A stretch of DNA of 40,921 nt from CAYPEL01 sp964409635 (lineage in GTDB: Bacteria > Pseudomonadota > Gammaproteobacteria > DSM-19610): assembly GCA_964409635.1 (NCBI GenBank), contig CAYPEL010000003.1, positions 1-40,921 of the forward strand, read 5' to 3'. The position numbers and the translations under genes are program-made. Below, in pieces: positions 17,109 to 25,817 of the stretch (positions are counted from its first letter, which is position 1; each line of letters begins with the position of its first letter). Under the pieces are notes generated by a model that was not told the origin of the DNA, searched no databases, and was given only the letters and a program-made list of their open reading frames with translations.

Positions 17109-20100
17109 CTATTCTCCGAATTCATCGAGCAAATCGGAGAGCCCCTTTTCGCTCAAGTCAGCTGCAGAAAAATCAGGTTGTGCCGATGGCGCAGCAGGTT
17201 GCACCTTGACGGTTGACGATACAACGTCGATCCGTGATGCAACAGTCGCCAACTCTGCGACAGTAGCATGTAGAAATACCTGTGCAGGGTCAATGCGTAA
17301 CCCGAGCAGAGCCGCGCGGGCACAGATTTGGATATTGATGATGGAATCACCGCCCAGGTCGAAGAAATTGTCATGAATACCCACGCATTCGAGCCCAAGA
17401 ACCGGTGCCCAAATATCCGCGAGCTGACTTTCGGTTTCATTGCGTGGAGCCACATAACCAGCTTGCAAGCGGGGGTGAAGGGTTTCCGGACCCGGCAGGG
17501 CACTTCGATCAATCTTACCGTTGGAAGTAAGGGGAATGTGCTGTAAACGTACAAACTGGTACGGAATCATATAGTCCGGTAGCTTTGTCGCCAAAAAACG
17601 GCGCAATCCTGAACTGGAAATCTCACACCTGCCGACATAATAGGCGACCAGCTGCGCACCGCGTGTTTGCTGTTTGTAATCTTCAGGATAATCGATATCG
17701 TTCAAAATGGTGCGTACCTGGGCGACATTGATTTTATCATCAAGTTCATCCAATGCCGCTGCTCGTGTTTTGTGTCCGGTGCGCACATCCCAGCTATAAG
17801 GCCATGCGTAGTTATGGTAGCCGCGTTCTTTTTTGTGAATATAGATTCCTGTGTCGTTAATCAGACAGTTTGTAGATCGGCCTGTATCCGCTGGTCTGAC
17901 CCAGCCAGCATAGTCCTTCAGAAACGTCAGCATCTGCTCCAACGTGACATCGGTATAGCGATAGAAATCGATAAACTGCACATTGGAAAATATCTTATCG
18001 TCTGCGAAACGGGATGTGTCCAATAAGTGCTGAACAGCATCGTCTTCACGGTGATAGGCTTTGCGGGCTTCAAGCACCATATTATCAATGGTATTCGGGT
18101 CAAATATTCCAGCCGCGAAAAAATCACCCAGACGCGTTTCGTAAAGCTGTCCTCGCGTCAAACCAGTGACGATTATGGCTATGCCTCGTTCATCAGCAAG
18201 ATTCAGGCTGAGTGTGTAGATGGTTTTGAAACAGCCATTACACACATTACTATGGCGCCGCAGGCTATCTTTGAATATTGGCATCATTGCAGGGGTGGTA
18301 CCAAAAATATGGTCGACGTCCAAAGTTTCAACGATACGTTTTATATTGGTCTTGGCGCCTTCAGAGATATACCCATTATCCAGTGTATAAGCCAGCACCC
18401 GGTAACCCATTTCCACCAGCTTGCAGAGTACAAATGTGCTGTCTTTACCACCACTGAGCAGCATCAGGCAATCGTATTCGCTAGTTTGCCGTAACTTCGC
18501 CTGGTCGAAGATCTCGCGCATATCATCAAGTGTACGAAAATACGTAACCGCTTTCGTTTTATAAGCTTCGTAATCACGGCAGGTATCACAAACCACCTGG
18601 GAATCGAACCTTACCCCGGGATAATCCGATGGCAAGCCGCAGCGAGCGCAAAATATTTTTTCCTGGACATCGGGTGAAGGGGTAATCAATGCTGCTACGG
18701 CCTGCTGAATATCCTCGTGAGCGAGTAAAGCAGATTCGAGCTCACCTAATTCGATACGCGCTCCTCGCAGCTTGACTTGTTCATCGTGGCGGCCTAGGTA
18801 TTCAAGTTTTCCATCCTCGCGCCAGCGACCGAAATCGCCGCTGGCGTAATACCTCGGGCTGCCAGGCAACGGATTAGGAAAAAAGCGTGCTGCGGTTATT
18901 TCTTCCTGATTCAGGTATCCGCGTGCGACACTGGGGCTTGCGATATGAATTTCTCCTGCTACGCCCAGTGGTGTTTCTATTTTATGTTGGTTGAGTAAAT
19001 AGATGCAGGTGTTATCGATAGGGCGTCCGATCGGCACTGATGTTCCGGTGTCGGTATTCGGATCAAAGCGGTGAATCACACAACCCACCACGGCTTCTGT
19101 GGGGCCATACTCATTATAGATGGCCACATCATCGCCAAAAATCTGCATCGCCTGGCGGGCTTGTGCTGTTTTGAAATCCTCACCGCCGAATATCAGTGCT
19201 TTAACGCGCGAAGCGCGCAGATCACGATTAGCCAATAAGGCAAGATGTGAGGGAGTTAGTTTGATGATATCGACACAGTCATCGTCAACCATGTCCAATA
19301 AGGCCAGCGCATCACGATTGTCCGGTGCATCGTAAATACAAATACAGCCGCCCAGTACCAAAGGCAGAAACAGGGAAGTCACTGTTAGATCGAAGGACAG
19401 CGATGAATACAGCGGGAAGTTCCATGCCTCTTCCCGCGAATAAAATTTACGTGCCCAGCTGACATAGTGGAGCAGCCCATCGTGCTGCACCATCACGCCC
19501 TTCGGCCTGCCCGTAGAACCTGATGTGAAAATGGCATAGGCCAACTGATCTGGAGATGGGGTTGTTTCTAGTGCATTCGTGCTTTCATTGGAAATTGTAT
19601 CCCAGTCTGCATCTAATGCTATCACTTGACCGGAAAAAGTTCCGAAGCGTGTACTGAGTGATTGTTGTGTTAATAACACACTGGTCTTACCTGCCAGGTC
19701 AATCTCATCAAGCATGTTGTCTATGCGTGCGGCTGGATAATCCGGATCCAAGGGTACATAAGCCGCGCCGGCTTTTAGGACCGCAATAATCGCGACAACT
19801 GTCTCAATAGAACGGCGTGTACACAGGGAGACCAGGCTGCCAGTGTTGACAGCATTGCGAATTAGAAAACGTGCAAGTTGATTTGAGCGTTGCTCGAGTT
19901 CCAGGAAACTAATTTGCCGCTTTCTATCTGCAACTGCAATCGCCTCAGGCGATTCTTGTATCTGGGCAGCAATCAAATCGAGCACAGTTGAATTTTCCGG
20001 AAATCTTATGGGCGGACCTGCCGCAAACGCTCGTACATGTTGGCGTTCGTCTTCATCCAGTAATTCAATGCCAGCAATTGCGCAATCCCGGTTTGCGATA

Positions 20101-21395
20101 AAACTATCTAGCAAGAACAGAAAATGCTTGCCAACCGGTAAATTGTCCGGCTCAGGAAAAGCGCCTAGATTAAGATCGAAGTAGAGATCGTATTCACCCC
20201 TGCTTTTAAAGTCATGTACCTGCAGCCGCAGGCTGTGGTTGCGGTCGCCATAGCCGGTGTGAATCCATTCCGGTTCTATTGGCATGCCGGCAAAATCCTG
20301 GAAATTAATATTGACGAAGTTCAGCAGAACTTCATAGGATTTATTACCCCCCGTACTACTGACACCCGGCTGGGAAAACCGCAACAGCGCCTGAATCTCC
20401 AACGTTACTTTTGCGATTAAAGAACTGAAACATTCGTCCTCATCAACATCCACCTGCAGCGGGTACACTTCCATGAATAATCCGGGTGTTGACTTGAAGT
20501 TCCGGCTGGAACGGTTGTGAAGAGGCGCCCCGACGCGCAGCCGTTTTGCGTCGCCAAAACGATGCATGAAAGCCAGCAGAAACGTGAGGAACAGGATATA
20601 AACACTTAACTCTTCGTTCAGAAAAAAGATGCCCTTTTCCTGACAGATCTTTTTGATGGCACGGCTGCGGGATTTACCCAGCGGGCAATGTACTCGTGTT
20701 GTCCGGGCTTCGAGTGCACTTAAGGGTGGGGCATAAAATGCTGTGCTTTGTACCGGTTCACGCAGCTTTTCGAGCCAATATTGCTCGGCTATTTTGGACT
20801 GTTCAGAATCCCTGCTCTTGTGTTCGAAGCTGACATATTCCTGATAAGACGGCAGTACCGGCAGTGGCTCAGGACTAACTTTACCTACAGCGGTGTAACA
20901 CTCGGCCATGCGTTGATAGACCAGTGCAGTGGACCAGCCGTCAGTGATCAGATGATGCAGATTGAGATACCAGACGAATGCATCTGGCCCTAGCTTAATA
21001 AGTGCGGAGTCGAACAGGCAGGAAGCTAAATTGAAACGCTGTGTGGCTCGTAACTGCATCCACGACCTGAGTGTCAGCTCGGGATCGCTGCACTTTGAAA
21101 AGTCTTCAAAGGTGAAAGGATAGTTGCTGGATTTCAGCACGCGGCGTTGTGGAATGCCATTGGTTTCTTCGAACACGCTGTGCAACGCTTCACAACTGTC
21201 TATCATCGTCTGGAAAGCCTGACGGAATTGCGCAACGTGGACAGATCCTGCGATCGAAAACCGCAGTACCATATTGTACAAAGGTAAATCAGGGTCGAGT
21301 TTTTGCCCGGCCCAGATCAGCCACTGGCTGCGGGTCAGATTGGAACTGTCTGCACGCGTTGGTTCTGAGAGAACACTTGGCACAAACATCGCCAC
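17109..21395 (-). CDS. NRPS: C-A(Asn-type) interrupted by PP-loop ATP-pyrophosphatase, then PCP
   Basis: This 1428-aa NRPS has a condensation domain (about 20-450; HHLITDG at 147-153) and an adenylation domain from about 470 (A3 FTSGSTGRPKG 623-633, A4 FDLTVTSLF 668-676, A5 NEYGPTE 761-767, A8 GRHDEQVKLRG 868-878). An inserted domain of about 330 residues follows, then A10 NGKIDR 1292-1297 and a carrier domain (Ser1351 in GGDSI). The C-terminal tail LSEKGLSDLLDEFGE looks like a short docking motif. Pocket residues read DLTKIGEVGK, one conservative change from the known Asn code DLTKLGEVGK. The start is GTG at 21395; ATG at 21389 is possible. It follows the carrier-protein gene by 4 nt. Confidence 0.92.
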   Translation of the reverse strand: MAMFVPSVLSEPTRADSSNLTRSQWLIWAGQKLDPDLPLYNMVLRFSIAGSVHVAQFRQAFQTMIDSCEALHSVFEETNGIPQRRVLKSSNYPFTFEDFSKCSDPELTLRSWMQLRATQRFNLASCLFDSALIKLGPDAFVWYLNLHHLITDGWSTALVYQRMAECYTAVGKVSPEPLPVLPSYQEYVSFEHKSRDSEQSKIAEQYWLEKLREPVQSTAFYAPPLSALEARTTRVHCPLGKSRSRAIKKICQEKGIFFLNEELSVYILFLTFLLAFMHRFGDAKRLRVGAPLHNRSSRNFKSTPGLFMEVYPLQVDVDEDECFSSLIAKVTLEIQALLRFSQPGVSSTGGNKSYEVLLNFVNINFQDFAGMPIEPEWIHTGYGDRNHSLRLQVHDFKSRGEYDLYFDLNLGAFPEPDNLPVGKHFLFLLDSFIANRDCAIAGIELLDEDERQHVRAFAAGPPIRFPENSTVLDLIAAQIQESPEAIAVADRKRQISFLELEQRSNQLARFLIRNAVNTGSLVSLCTRRSIETVVAIIAVLKAGAAYVPLDPDYPAARIDNMLDEIDLAGKTSVLLTQQSLSTRFGTFSGQVIALDADWDTISNESTNALETTPSPDQLAYAIFTSGSTGRPKGVMVQHDGLLHYVSWARKFYSREEAWNFPLYSSLSFDLTVTSLFLPLVLGGCICIYDAPDNRDALALLDMVDDDCVDIIKLTPSHLALLANRDLRASRVKALIFGGEDFKTAQARQAMQIFGDDVAIYNEYGPTEAVVGCVIHRFDPNTDTGTSVPIGRPIDNTCIYLLNQHKIETPLGVAGEIHIASPSVARGYLNQEEITAARFFPNPLPGSPRYYASGDFGRWREDGKLEYLGRHDEQVKLRGARIELGELESALLAHEDIQQAVAALITPSPDVQEKIFCARCGLPSDYPGVRFDSQVVCDTCRDYEAYKTKAVTYFRTLDDMREIFDQAKLRQTSEYDCLMLLSGGKDSTFVLCKLVEMGYRVLAYTLDNGYISEGAKTNIKRIVETLDVDHIFGTTPAMMPIFKDSLRRHSNVCNGCFKTIYTLSLNLADERGIAIIVTGLTRGQLYETRLGDFFAAGIFDPNTIDNMVLEARKAYHREDDAVQHLLDTSRFADDKIFSNVQFIDFYRYTDVTLEQMLTFLKDYAGWVRPADTGRSTNCLINDTGIYIHKKERGYHNYAWPYSWDVRTGHKTRAAALDELDDKINVAQVRTILNDIDYPEDYKQQTRGAQLVAYYVGRCEISSSGLRRFLATKLPDYMIPYQFVRLQHIPLTSNGKIDRSALPGPETLHPRLQAGYVAPRNETESQLADIWAPVLGLECVGIHDNFFDLGGDSIINIQICARAALLGLRIDPAQVFLHATVAELATVASRIDVVSSTVKVQPAAPSAQPDFSAADLSEKGLSDLLDEFGE
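17658..18659 (-). other. ATP-pyrophosphatase (PP-loop) domain inserted between A8 and A9
   Basis: These are residues about 913-1246 of the NRPS. The domain has a zinc-ribbon pair (CARC 916-919 and CDTC 936-939), the PP-loop SGGKDS at 981-986, a second cysteine pair NVCNGC (Cys1052, Cys1055) and a GLTRGQ stretch. The C-X2-C-X16-C-X2-C leader followed by SGGKDS resembles sugar amidotransferases of the WbpG/PseA/LegA type (amide to amidine) and, more distantly, TtcA-like tRNA thiolases (sulfur insertion). Enzymes of this fold activate a carbonyl or amide oxygen with AMP and replace it with nitrogen or sulfur. The likely target is the Asn-derived residue on the neighbouring carrier domain. The exact chemistry is inferred. 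Confidence 0.85.
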
Positions 21396-21399
21396 AATT

Positions 21400-21645
21400 C
21401 TACCCCGCGTGCCTTTCCAGGTAGGCCTCGATCGCTGCCAGGGAACGAAAATTTTTCAGCGTGATATCCTGCGGTGGTATGGCCTTACCAAATTCCTGCT
21501 CAATAAAAGCGGCAAGTCGAACCACACCCAGGGAATCTACCAGACCGTCGATCAGTAACTCAGTATCTGCTTTCAATTCAAGTCCATGTGGACTGTTCAA
21601 TAGATCTTCGTAGACAAACCGGCCTATTTTCTGAGTGATTTGCAT
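21400..21645 (-). CDS. Stand-alone acyl/peptidyl carrier protein (PltL-like)
   Basis: This 81-aa carrier protein has the phosphopantetheine site at Ser38 in GLVDSLGVV. The layout (short N-terminal helix, ELLIDGLVDSLG, then FIEQEFGKAIPP) resembles small prolyl carrier proteins such as PltL. It is the first gene of the minus-strand run and lies 4 nt before the Asn-type NRPS. The divergent arm encodes an adenylation enzyme and an acyl-CoA-dehydrogenase-like enzyme but no carrier, so this protein is the natural partner on which proline would be loaded and oxidised before transfer to the first condensation domain. Confidence 0.88.
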   Translation of the reverse strand: MQITQKIGRFVYEDLLNSPHGLELKADTELLIDGLVDSLGVVRLAAFIEQEFGKAIPPQDITLKNFRSLAAIEAYLERHAG

Positions 21646-21935
21646 ATTGTTATTTCCGCTCAGGTATCACACCCCATAGACTATTATTATATTGCAGGAC
21701 TCGCATAAAACCGTGATGAGATACGGCGCTAGCGCCATATACTGAGAAAAATCAATGGCCAAGAAGCCTGCATCCAAATCCTACTGCTTGTTTTATGACT
21801 ATGGCTGGATACGTTTACACGTACCTCACTACTATTATAGTCAATTTTCTATTAACATCGTATATTGACAGGTGTGATAATGCTACTACTAGAACAATCC
21901 TACGCTGCTTCAATAAGATGGGTAGGGGTAATGAT
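21646..21935. promoter_or_regulatory. Divergent control region of the biosynthetic island
   Basis: About 290 bp separate the two arms of the cluster. The minus-strand side has a TATAAT sequence (21686-21691, read on the minus strand) about 40 nt before the carrier-protein start, without a good -35 box. The plus-strand side has TTGACA near 21864 but no convincing -10. Open frame extends upstream of the OCD start to 21795 but looks non-coding. An AGGGG at 21924-21928 serves the OCD start. No regulator gene is present in the island. Confidence 0.4.
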
Positions 21936-23006
21936 TTGAAAACTCTGATACTGTCCGTGATTGATATTCAGTCCATATTGCAGCATGTGGGGCTGGATAG
22001 TGCTATGGATCAGATTACAGCGCGTCTCACCGAAGCGATTGGTGGCTATATAGATACCTGTTATGAAATCCCGGTGCGCGATGGTTTCGACTACAGCGAC
22101 CCGGTGCCGGGGCTGATCGAGTGGATGCCTATCAAGGACAGCAGCAAGGCCACAATTAAGGTCGTCGGTTACCATCCGGGCAACCCAATGGCTAGAGGGA
22201 TTCCTTCTATACTTTCGACAATCAGCGCCTATGATACCAGTACCGGCCACCTGATCGGCATCACCGATGCGACCTTATTAACTGCGTTGCGTACTGGTGC
22301 AGCTTCTGCAGTTGCGACACGTATCCTGGCATCTCAGGATGCCAGTGTACTGGGATTAATCGGCTGTGGTGCGCAAGCAGTCACCCAGTTGCACGCAATT
22401 TCCCGGGTCATCCCGCTTGAAACCGTGCTCCTGCACGACATCGATCAAAAGCAGATCGATAGTTTTCAAGCACGCTGCGCTTGCCTGAATCTGAATCTGA
22501 ACATCGCACAGTCGCCGCTTGACGAACTGACATCGCGTGCCGATATTTTGTGCACCGCGACCTCAGTCGATGTAGGTGCAGGTCCCGTATTTAAGGATCA
22601 GTCACTCAAACCCTGGCTTCATATCAATGCGGTAGGATCAGACTTCCCGGGAAAAACTGAAGTGCCCCTGTCGGTTCTGGAGCGCAGCCTTGTGTGTCCT
22701 GACTTCCCGGCCCAGGCTTGCAAGGAAGGCGAATGCCAGCAACTTGATCCGGGCCGCATCGGCGCATCGTTGACCAGGCTAGTCAAACATTCTCGGGACT
22801 ATGCCCTCCACCGCAGCAGCATAACCGTGTTTGATTCAACCGGCTGGGCGCTGGAAGACCAGCTGACGATGGAGTGGTTCATGGACTATGCAAAAGAACT
22901 CAAACTTGGTAAACAGGTAGAGATTGAGAGCATCACAGGTGATCCGCATAATCCCTATGAATTTTTGATACCACTAAACGAAGTTAAAAAACTATTCGTA
23001 CAGTAA
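21936..23006 (+). CDS. Ornithine cyclodeaminase/mu-crystallin family enzyme
   Basis: This protein of about 356 aa has the OCD/mu-crystallin fold. The substrate-binding part includes KVVGYHPGNP, the helix TALRTGAASAVATRILA and the NAD-binding loop GLIGCGAQAVTQLHAI. Members convert L-ornithine to L-proline and ammonia, or (SbnB type) carry out related NAD-dependent steps. Next to a pyrrole-type cassette, proline supply is the most economical role. I choose the TTG at 21936 because TAGGGG lies 7 nt before it and family similarity begins there; ATG at 21918 and an open frame from 21795 are alternatives. The frame is first in the plus-strand arm. Confidence 0.85.
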   Translation: MKTLILSVIDIQSILQHVGLDSAMDQITARLTEAIGGYIDTCYEIPVRDGFDYSDPVPGLIEWMPIKDSSKATIKVVGYHPGNPMARGIPSILSTISAYDTSTGHLIGITDATLLTALRTGAASAVATRILASQDASVLGLIGCGAQAVTQLHAISRVIPLETVLLHDIDQKQIDSFQARCACLNLNLNIAQSPLDELTSRADILCTATSVDVGAGPVFKDQSLKPWLHINAVGSDFPGKTEVPLSVLERSLVCPDFPAQACKEGECQQLDPGRIGASLTRLVKHSRDYALHRSSITVFDSTGWALEDQLTMEWFMDYAKELKLGKQVEIESITGDPHNPYEFLIPLNEVKKLFVQ

Positions 23007-23083
23007 TTCCCCTTCATAACTAACTCGAACGATAATCACCATGGGTCAAAACATAACAACGCACTCCATGTAGAGGATTCACA

Positions 23084-24229
23084 ATGGATTTCTCCTGGGC
23101 CGAGCAACAACTTGTACAAAAACAAAATGTCTTCGAGTTTGCCCGTCAAACTTTAAATGACAATTTGATTGAACGCGATTTATCTGGCGAGTTTTCACGC
23201 CAACTCTGGCAAAAGTGTGCCGATTTTGGCATTCAAGGATACGCTGTAGCAGAAACTTATGGAGGGCAGGGCCAGGACATTCTCAGCACACTGCTGATGA
23301 TGGAAGGATTCGGTGAAGGCTGCCGAGACAACGGCCTGATTCTGGCGATCAATGCACAAATGTGGACTGTACAGCTCAGCATCGAACAATTTGGCAGTGA
23401 GGCCTTGAAGCAACGTGTTCTACACGGGTTATGTAACGGTAAACTCATTGGCGCACAGGCGATCACCGAACCAGAGGCCGGTTCTGATATTTACAGCCTG
23501 GCGATGCAGGCGCAAAAAACCACTGACGGCTATGTGCTCAACGGCACTAAATCCTGGGTTACTCTGGGGCCGGTCGCCGATCTTTTCCTGGTGTTTGCAA
23601 CCGTAGATTCCGGCTTGGGCAAGTGGGGTATCACAGGCTTTGTGGTATCTCGGGATACGCCAGGACTCAGCGTCGGGGCGACACGCGACAAGATGGGGTT
23701 ACGAACCGTTCCATTCAGCGACCTGATACTGGAAGAATGTTTGATACCTATCGAAAATCGGTTAGGCCCGGAGGGCGCTGGGCTCAGCCTTTTTAACGCC
23801 TCGCTGGAATGGGAACGCAGTTGCATGTTCGCTAGCCAACTGGGCCTGATGGCACGCCAGCTTGAACAAAGCATTGCCTATGCCCGGCAACGGAAACAGT
23901 TCGGTCAGGCTATCGGAAAATTTCAATCGGTCGCCAACCGTATCGTAGACATGCAACTCAGGCTAGAAACCGGCCGCCTGCTTTTGTACAAGGTCGCCTG
24001 GCTTAAGAAACAGGGTGAGCCCGCCACCATGGAGGCTGCTATGGCAAAACTGTACCTGACACAGTCACTAGTTGACTCCAGCCTTGATGCTATCGCGATT
24101 CATGGGGCGAAAGGTTATGCCACCGAATTTGAAGTTGAGCGCAACTTGCGCGATGCCGTTGGTGCCACCATTTTCGGTGGAACCTCAGATGTTCAACGCA
24201 CGATCGTGGCCCGGATGCTTGGGCTATAA
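23084..24229 (+). CDS. Acyl-CoA dehydrogenase-like flavoenzyme (prolyl-carrier oxidase, PltE-like)
   Basis: This 381-aa protein of the acyl-CoA dehydrogenase family has AITEPEAGSD and the C-terminal signature FGGTSDVQRTIVARMLGL. Fatty-acid enzymes share the fold, but the setting (adenylation enzyme 4 nt downstream, small carrier protein nearby, OCD upstream) is that of PltE/RedW/AnaB-type oxidases, which oxidise prolyl-S-carrier to pyrroline- or pyrrole-2-carboxyl-S-carrier using FAD. An AGAGGA sequence before the ATG is a good ribosome binding site. The number of oxidation steps cannot be read from sequence. Confidence 0.88.
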   Translation: MDFSWAEQQLVQKQNVFEFARQTLNDNLIERDLSGEFSRQLWQKCADFGIQGYAVAETYGGQGQDILSTLLMMEGFGEGCRDNGLILAINAQMWTVQLSIEQFGSEALKQRVLHGLCNGKLIGAQAITEPEAGSDIYSLAMQAQKTTDGYVLNGTKSWVTLGPVADLFLVFATVDSGLGKWGITGFVVSRDTPGLSVGATRDKMGLRTVPFSDLILEECLIPIENRLGPEGAGLSLFNASLEWERSCMFASQLGLMARQLEQSIAYARQRKQFGQAIGKFQSVANRIVDMQLRLETGRLLLYKVAWLKKQGEPATMEAAMAKLYLTQSLVDSSLDAIAIHGAKGYATEFEVERNLRDAVGATIFGGTSDVQRTIVARMLGL

Positions 24230-24233
24230 GCTG

Positions 24234-25811
24234 ATGTTCAACAGTATCCCCGAGGCACTGAACCAGAGCGCCAAGACAAGACCCAATCATGCAGCCCTTC
24301 GATTTGGGTGTGATCAGCTTACCTATGGGCAACTGCTTACACGCTGTAACCGTCTTGCCCGGGTTTTGATTGACCAGGGCGTACAACGTGGTGACCGTGT
24401 GGGTATCTATCTCGACAGAGGGCTGGATAGTATCGTTGCCTTATACGCAATTATGATGGCAGGCGCCGTCTATGTACCGCTAGACCCACAGGCCCCCATT
24501 AAACGTCTGACTTGTGTTACCTTAAACGCAGATATTCGCTATCTCGTCAGTGAAGCCAACAAAGCTGTCAGGATACTGGATCTGGCTAAACAGCTCACCC
24601 AGCTTGAATGTGTTATCGGTCTGCCGGAACCTGTTGATAATCAATTACACTGGATTTCCTGGGCGCAGGTTGAGGCAGTATCGGCACAGAGCCTAACTGA
24701 ACCACAATTAAACCTGGATGATCACGCCTATATCATCTACACCTCAGGTTCGACGGGGGAACCCAAAGGGATACTGCATACACATGGCAGCTGTCTCAGT
24801 TTTGTCATGTGGGCCGTGCGTACTTATGATGTCAAAAGCGACGATGTGTTCACCAACCAAGCGTCACTGCATTTTGATATGTCGATTTTTGATCTGCTCC
24901 CGGCAATCACAGTCGGCGCGACTGTCGTCATTGTTCCCTACGCCGTCACCAAACTGCCGGTGAGCTACGCCGAGTTTTTAGCCAGGGAACGTATCAGCAT
25001 ATTTTTTACGATTCCATTTATTCTCAAGCAACTTTTACATCGCGGTATGATTCAGGATCAGGATCTAAGCTCACTCCGCTGGGTAATCTTTGGCGGTGAT
25101 ATCCATTCGCCAAAAGACATTCTGGGGCTTATATATAAACTGCCTGCAGCACGCTTTTCTCATATGTATGGACCTGCAGAAACCAACGGTTGTACCTATT
25201 ACCATATAGATAATCCTGTAAGTGATACTGCTGACCCCTTTCCCATCGGCAAGCCATGCGAACAAATGGATATCTTGATTATTGACATAGACGACAAGTG
25301 TGTCACAGAAGTGTCAGGGGAACTGCTCGTGGCCGGCCCCAGCCGCATGCAGGGCTATTGGCAGCGTCCTGAACTAAATGAACGTGCGTTGGTTGTGCGT
25401 AGCGATGCCAAAGGTCGTGAACGTACATTCTATCGAACCGGTGATCTTGTAGAACGAATGAGTGACGGCAACCTCCGCTTCGTCGGGCGTAAGGACCGGC
25501 AAATCAAACTGCGCGGCTACCGCATCGAATTAGATGAGGTCGAGATGACACTTCTCTCACATCAGCATGTCGATGAGGTCGCAGTTGTCATATTGCAGAT
25601 TGATAATGAACCCGATCTTCTTTTTGCTGCGATATCACTGCATCAAAAAGCAAGCACTGACACAACAACGCTTATAAATTTCTTGCGTGAACACCTGCCG
25701 CATTACGCAATACCTGAAAAAATTGAATTTGTCGATTCCTTTCCACGTACCAGCACTGGTAAAATCAGTCGTCGCCACCTGTGTTCTGAGTACGCATCTG
25801 TACGTCGATAG
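24234..25811 (+). CDS. Stand-alone amino-acid adenylation enzyme, proline-type (PltF-like)
   Basis: This single-domain adenylation enzyme of 525 aa has A3 YTSGSTGEPKG, A5 MYGPAETNG, A7 YRTGD, A8 FVGRKDRQIKLRGYRIELDEVE and A10 TGKISR. There is no condensation or carrier domain. Pocket residues read by eye are roughly D-M-F-F-I-G-M-G-C-K. The hydrophobic pattern with the final C-K is like the proline enzymes of pyrrole pathways (PltF DLLYLALVCK), though not identical. The ATG lies 4 nt after the dehydrogenase stop. It probably loads proline on the 81-aa carrier protein. It could also serve the NRPS that lacks its own adenylation core, but only if that module takes the same amino acid. Confidence 0.88.
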   Translation: MFNSIPEALNQSAKTRPNHAALRFGCDQLTYGQLLTRCNRLARVLIDQGVQRGDRVGIYLDRGLDSIVALYAIMMAGAVYVPLDPQAPIKRLTCVTLNADIRYLVSEANKAVRILDLAKQLTQLECVIGLPEPVDNQLHWISWAQVEAVSAQSLTEPQLNLDDHAYIIYTSGSTGEPKGILHTHGSCLSFVMWAVRTYDVKSDDVFTNQASLHFDMSIFDLLPAITVGATVVIVPYAVTKLPVSYAEFLARERISIFFTIPFILKQLLHRGMIQDQDLSSLRWVIFGGDIHSPKDILGLIYKLPAARFSHMYGPAETNGCTYYHIDNPVSDTADPFPIGKPCEQMDILIIDIDDKCVTEVSGELLVAGPSRMQGYWQRPELNERALVVRSDAKGRERTFYRTGDLVERMSDGNLRFVGRKDRQIKLRGYRIELDEVEMTLLSHQHVDEVAVVILQIDNEPDLLFAAISLHQKASTDTTTLINFLREHLPHYAIPEKIEFVDSFPRTSTGKISRRHLCSEYASVRR

Positions 25812-25817
25812 GCAAAT

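Noticed and set aside
21795..21935. N-terminal extension of the OCD-like protein
   Set aside because: About 47 residues are unlike the family; the TTG at 21936 has the better ribosome binding site.
24072..24233. Open frame extending upstream of the stand-alone adenylation gene
   Set aside because: This part overlaps the dehydrogenase gene in another frame and shows no adenylation-family residues; family similarity starts at the ATG at 24234.
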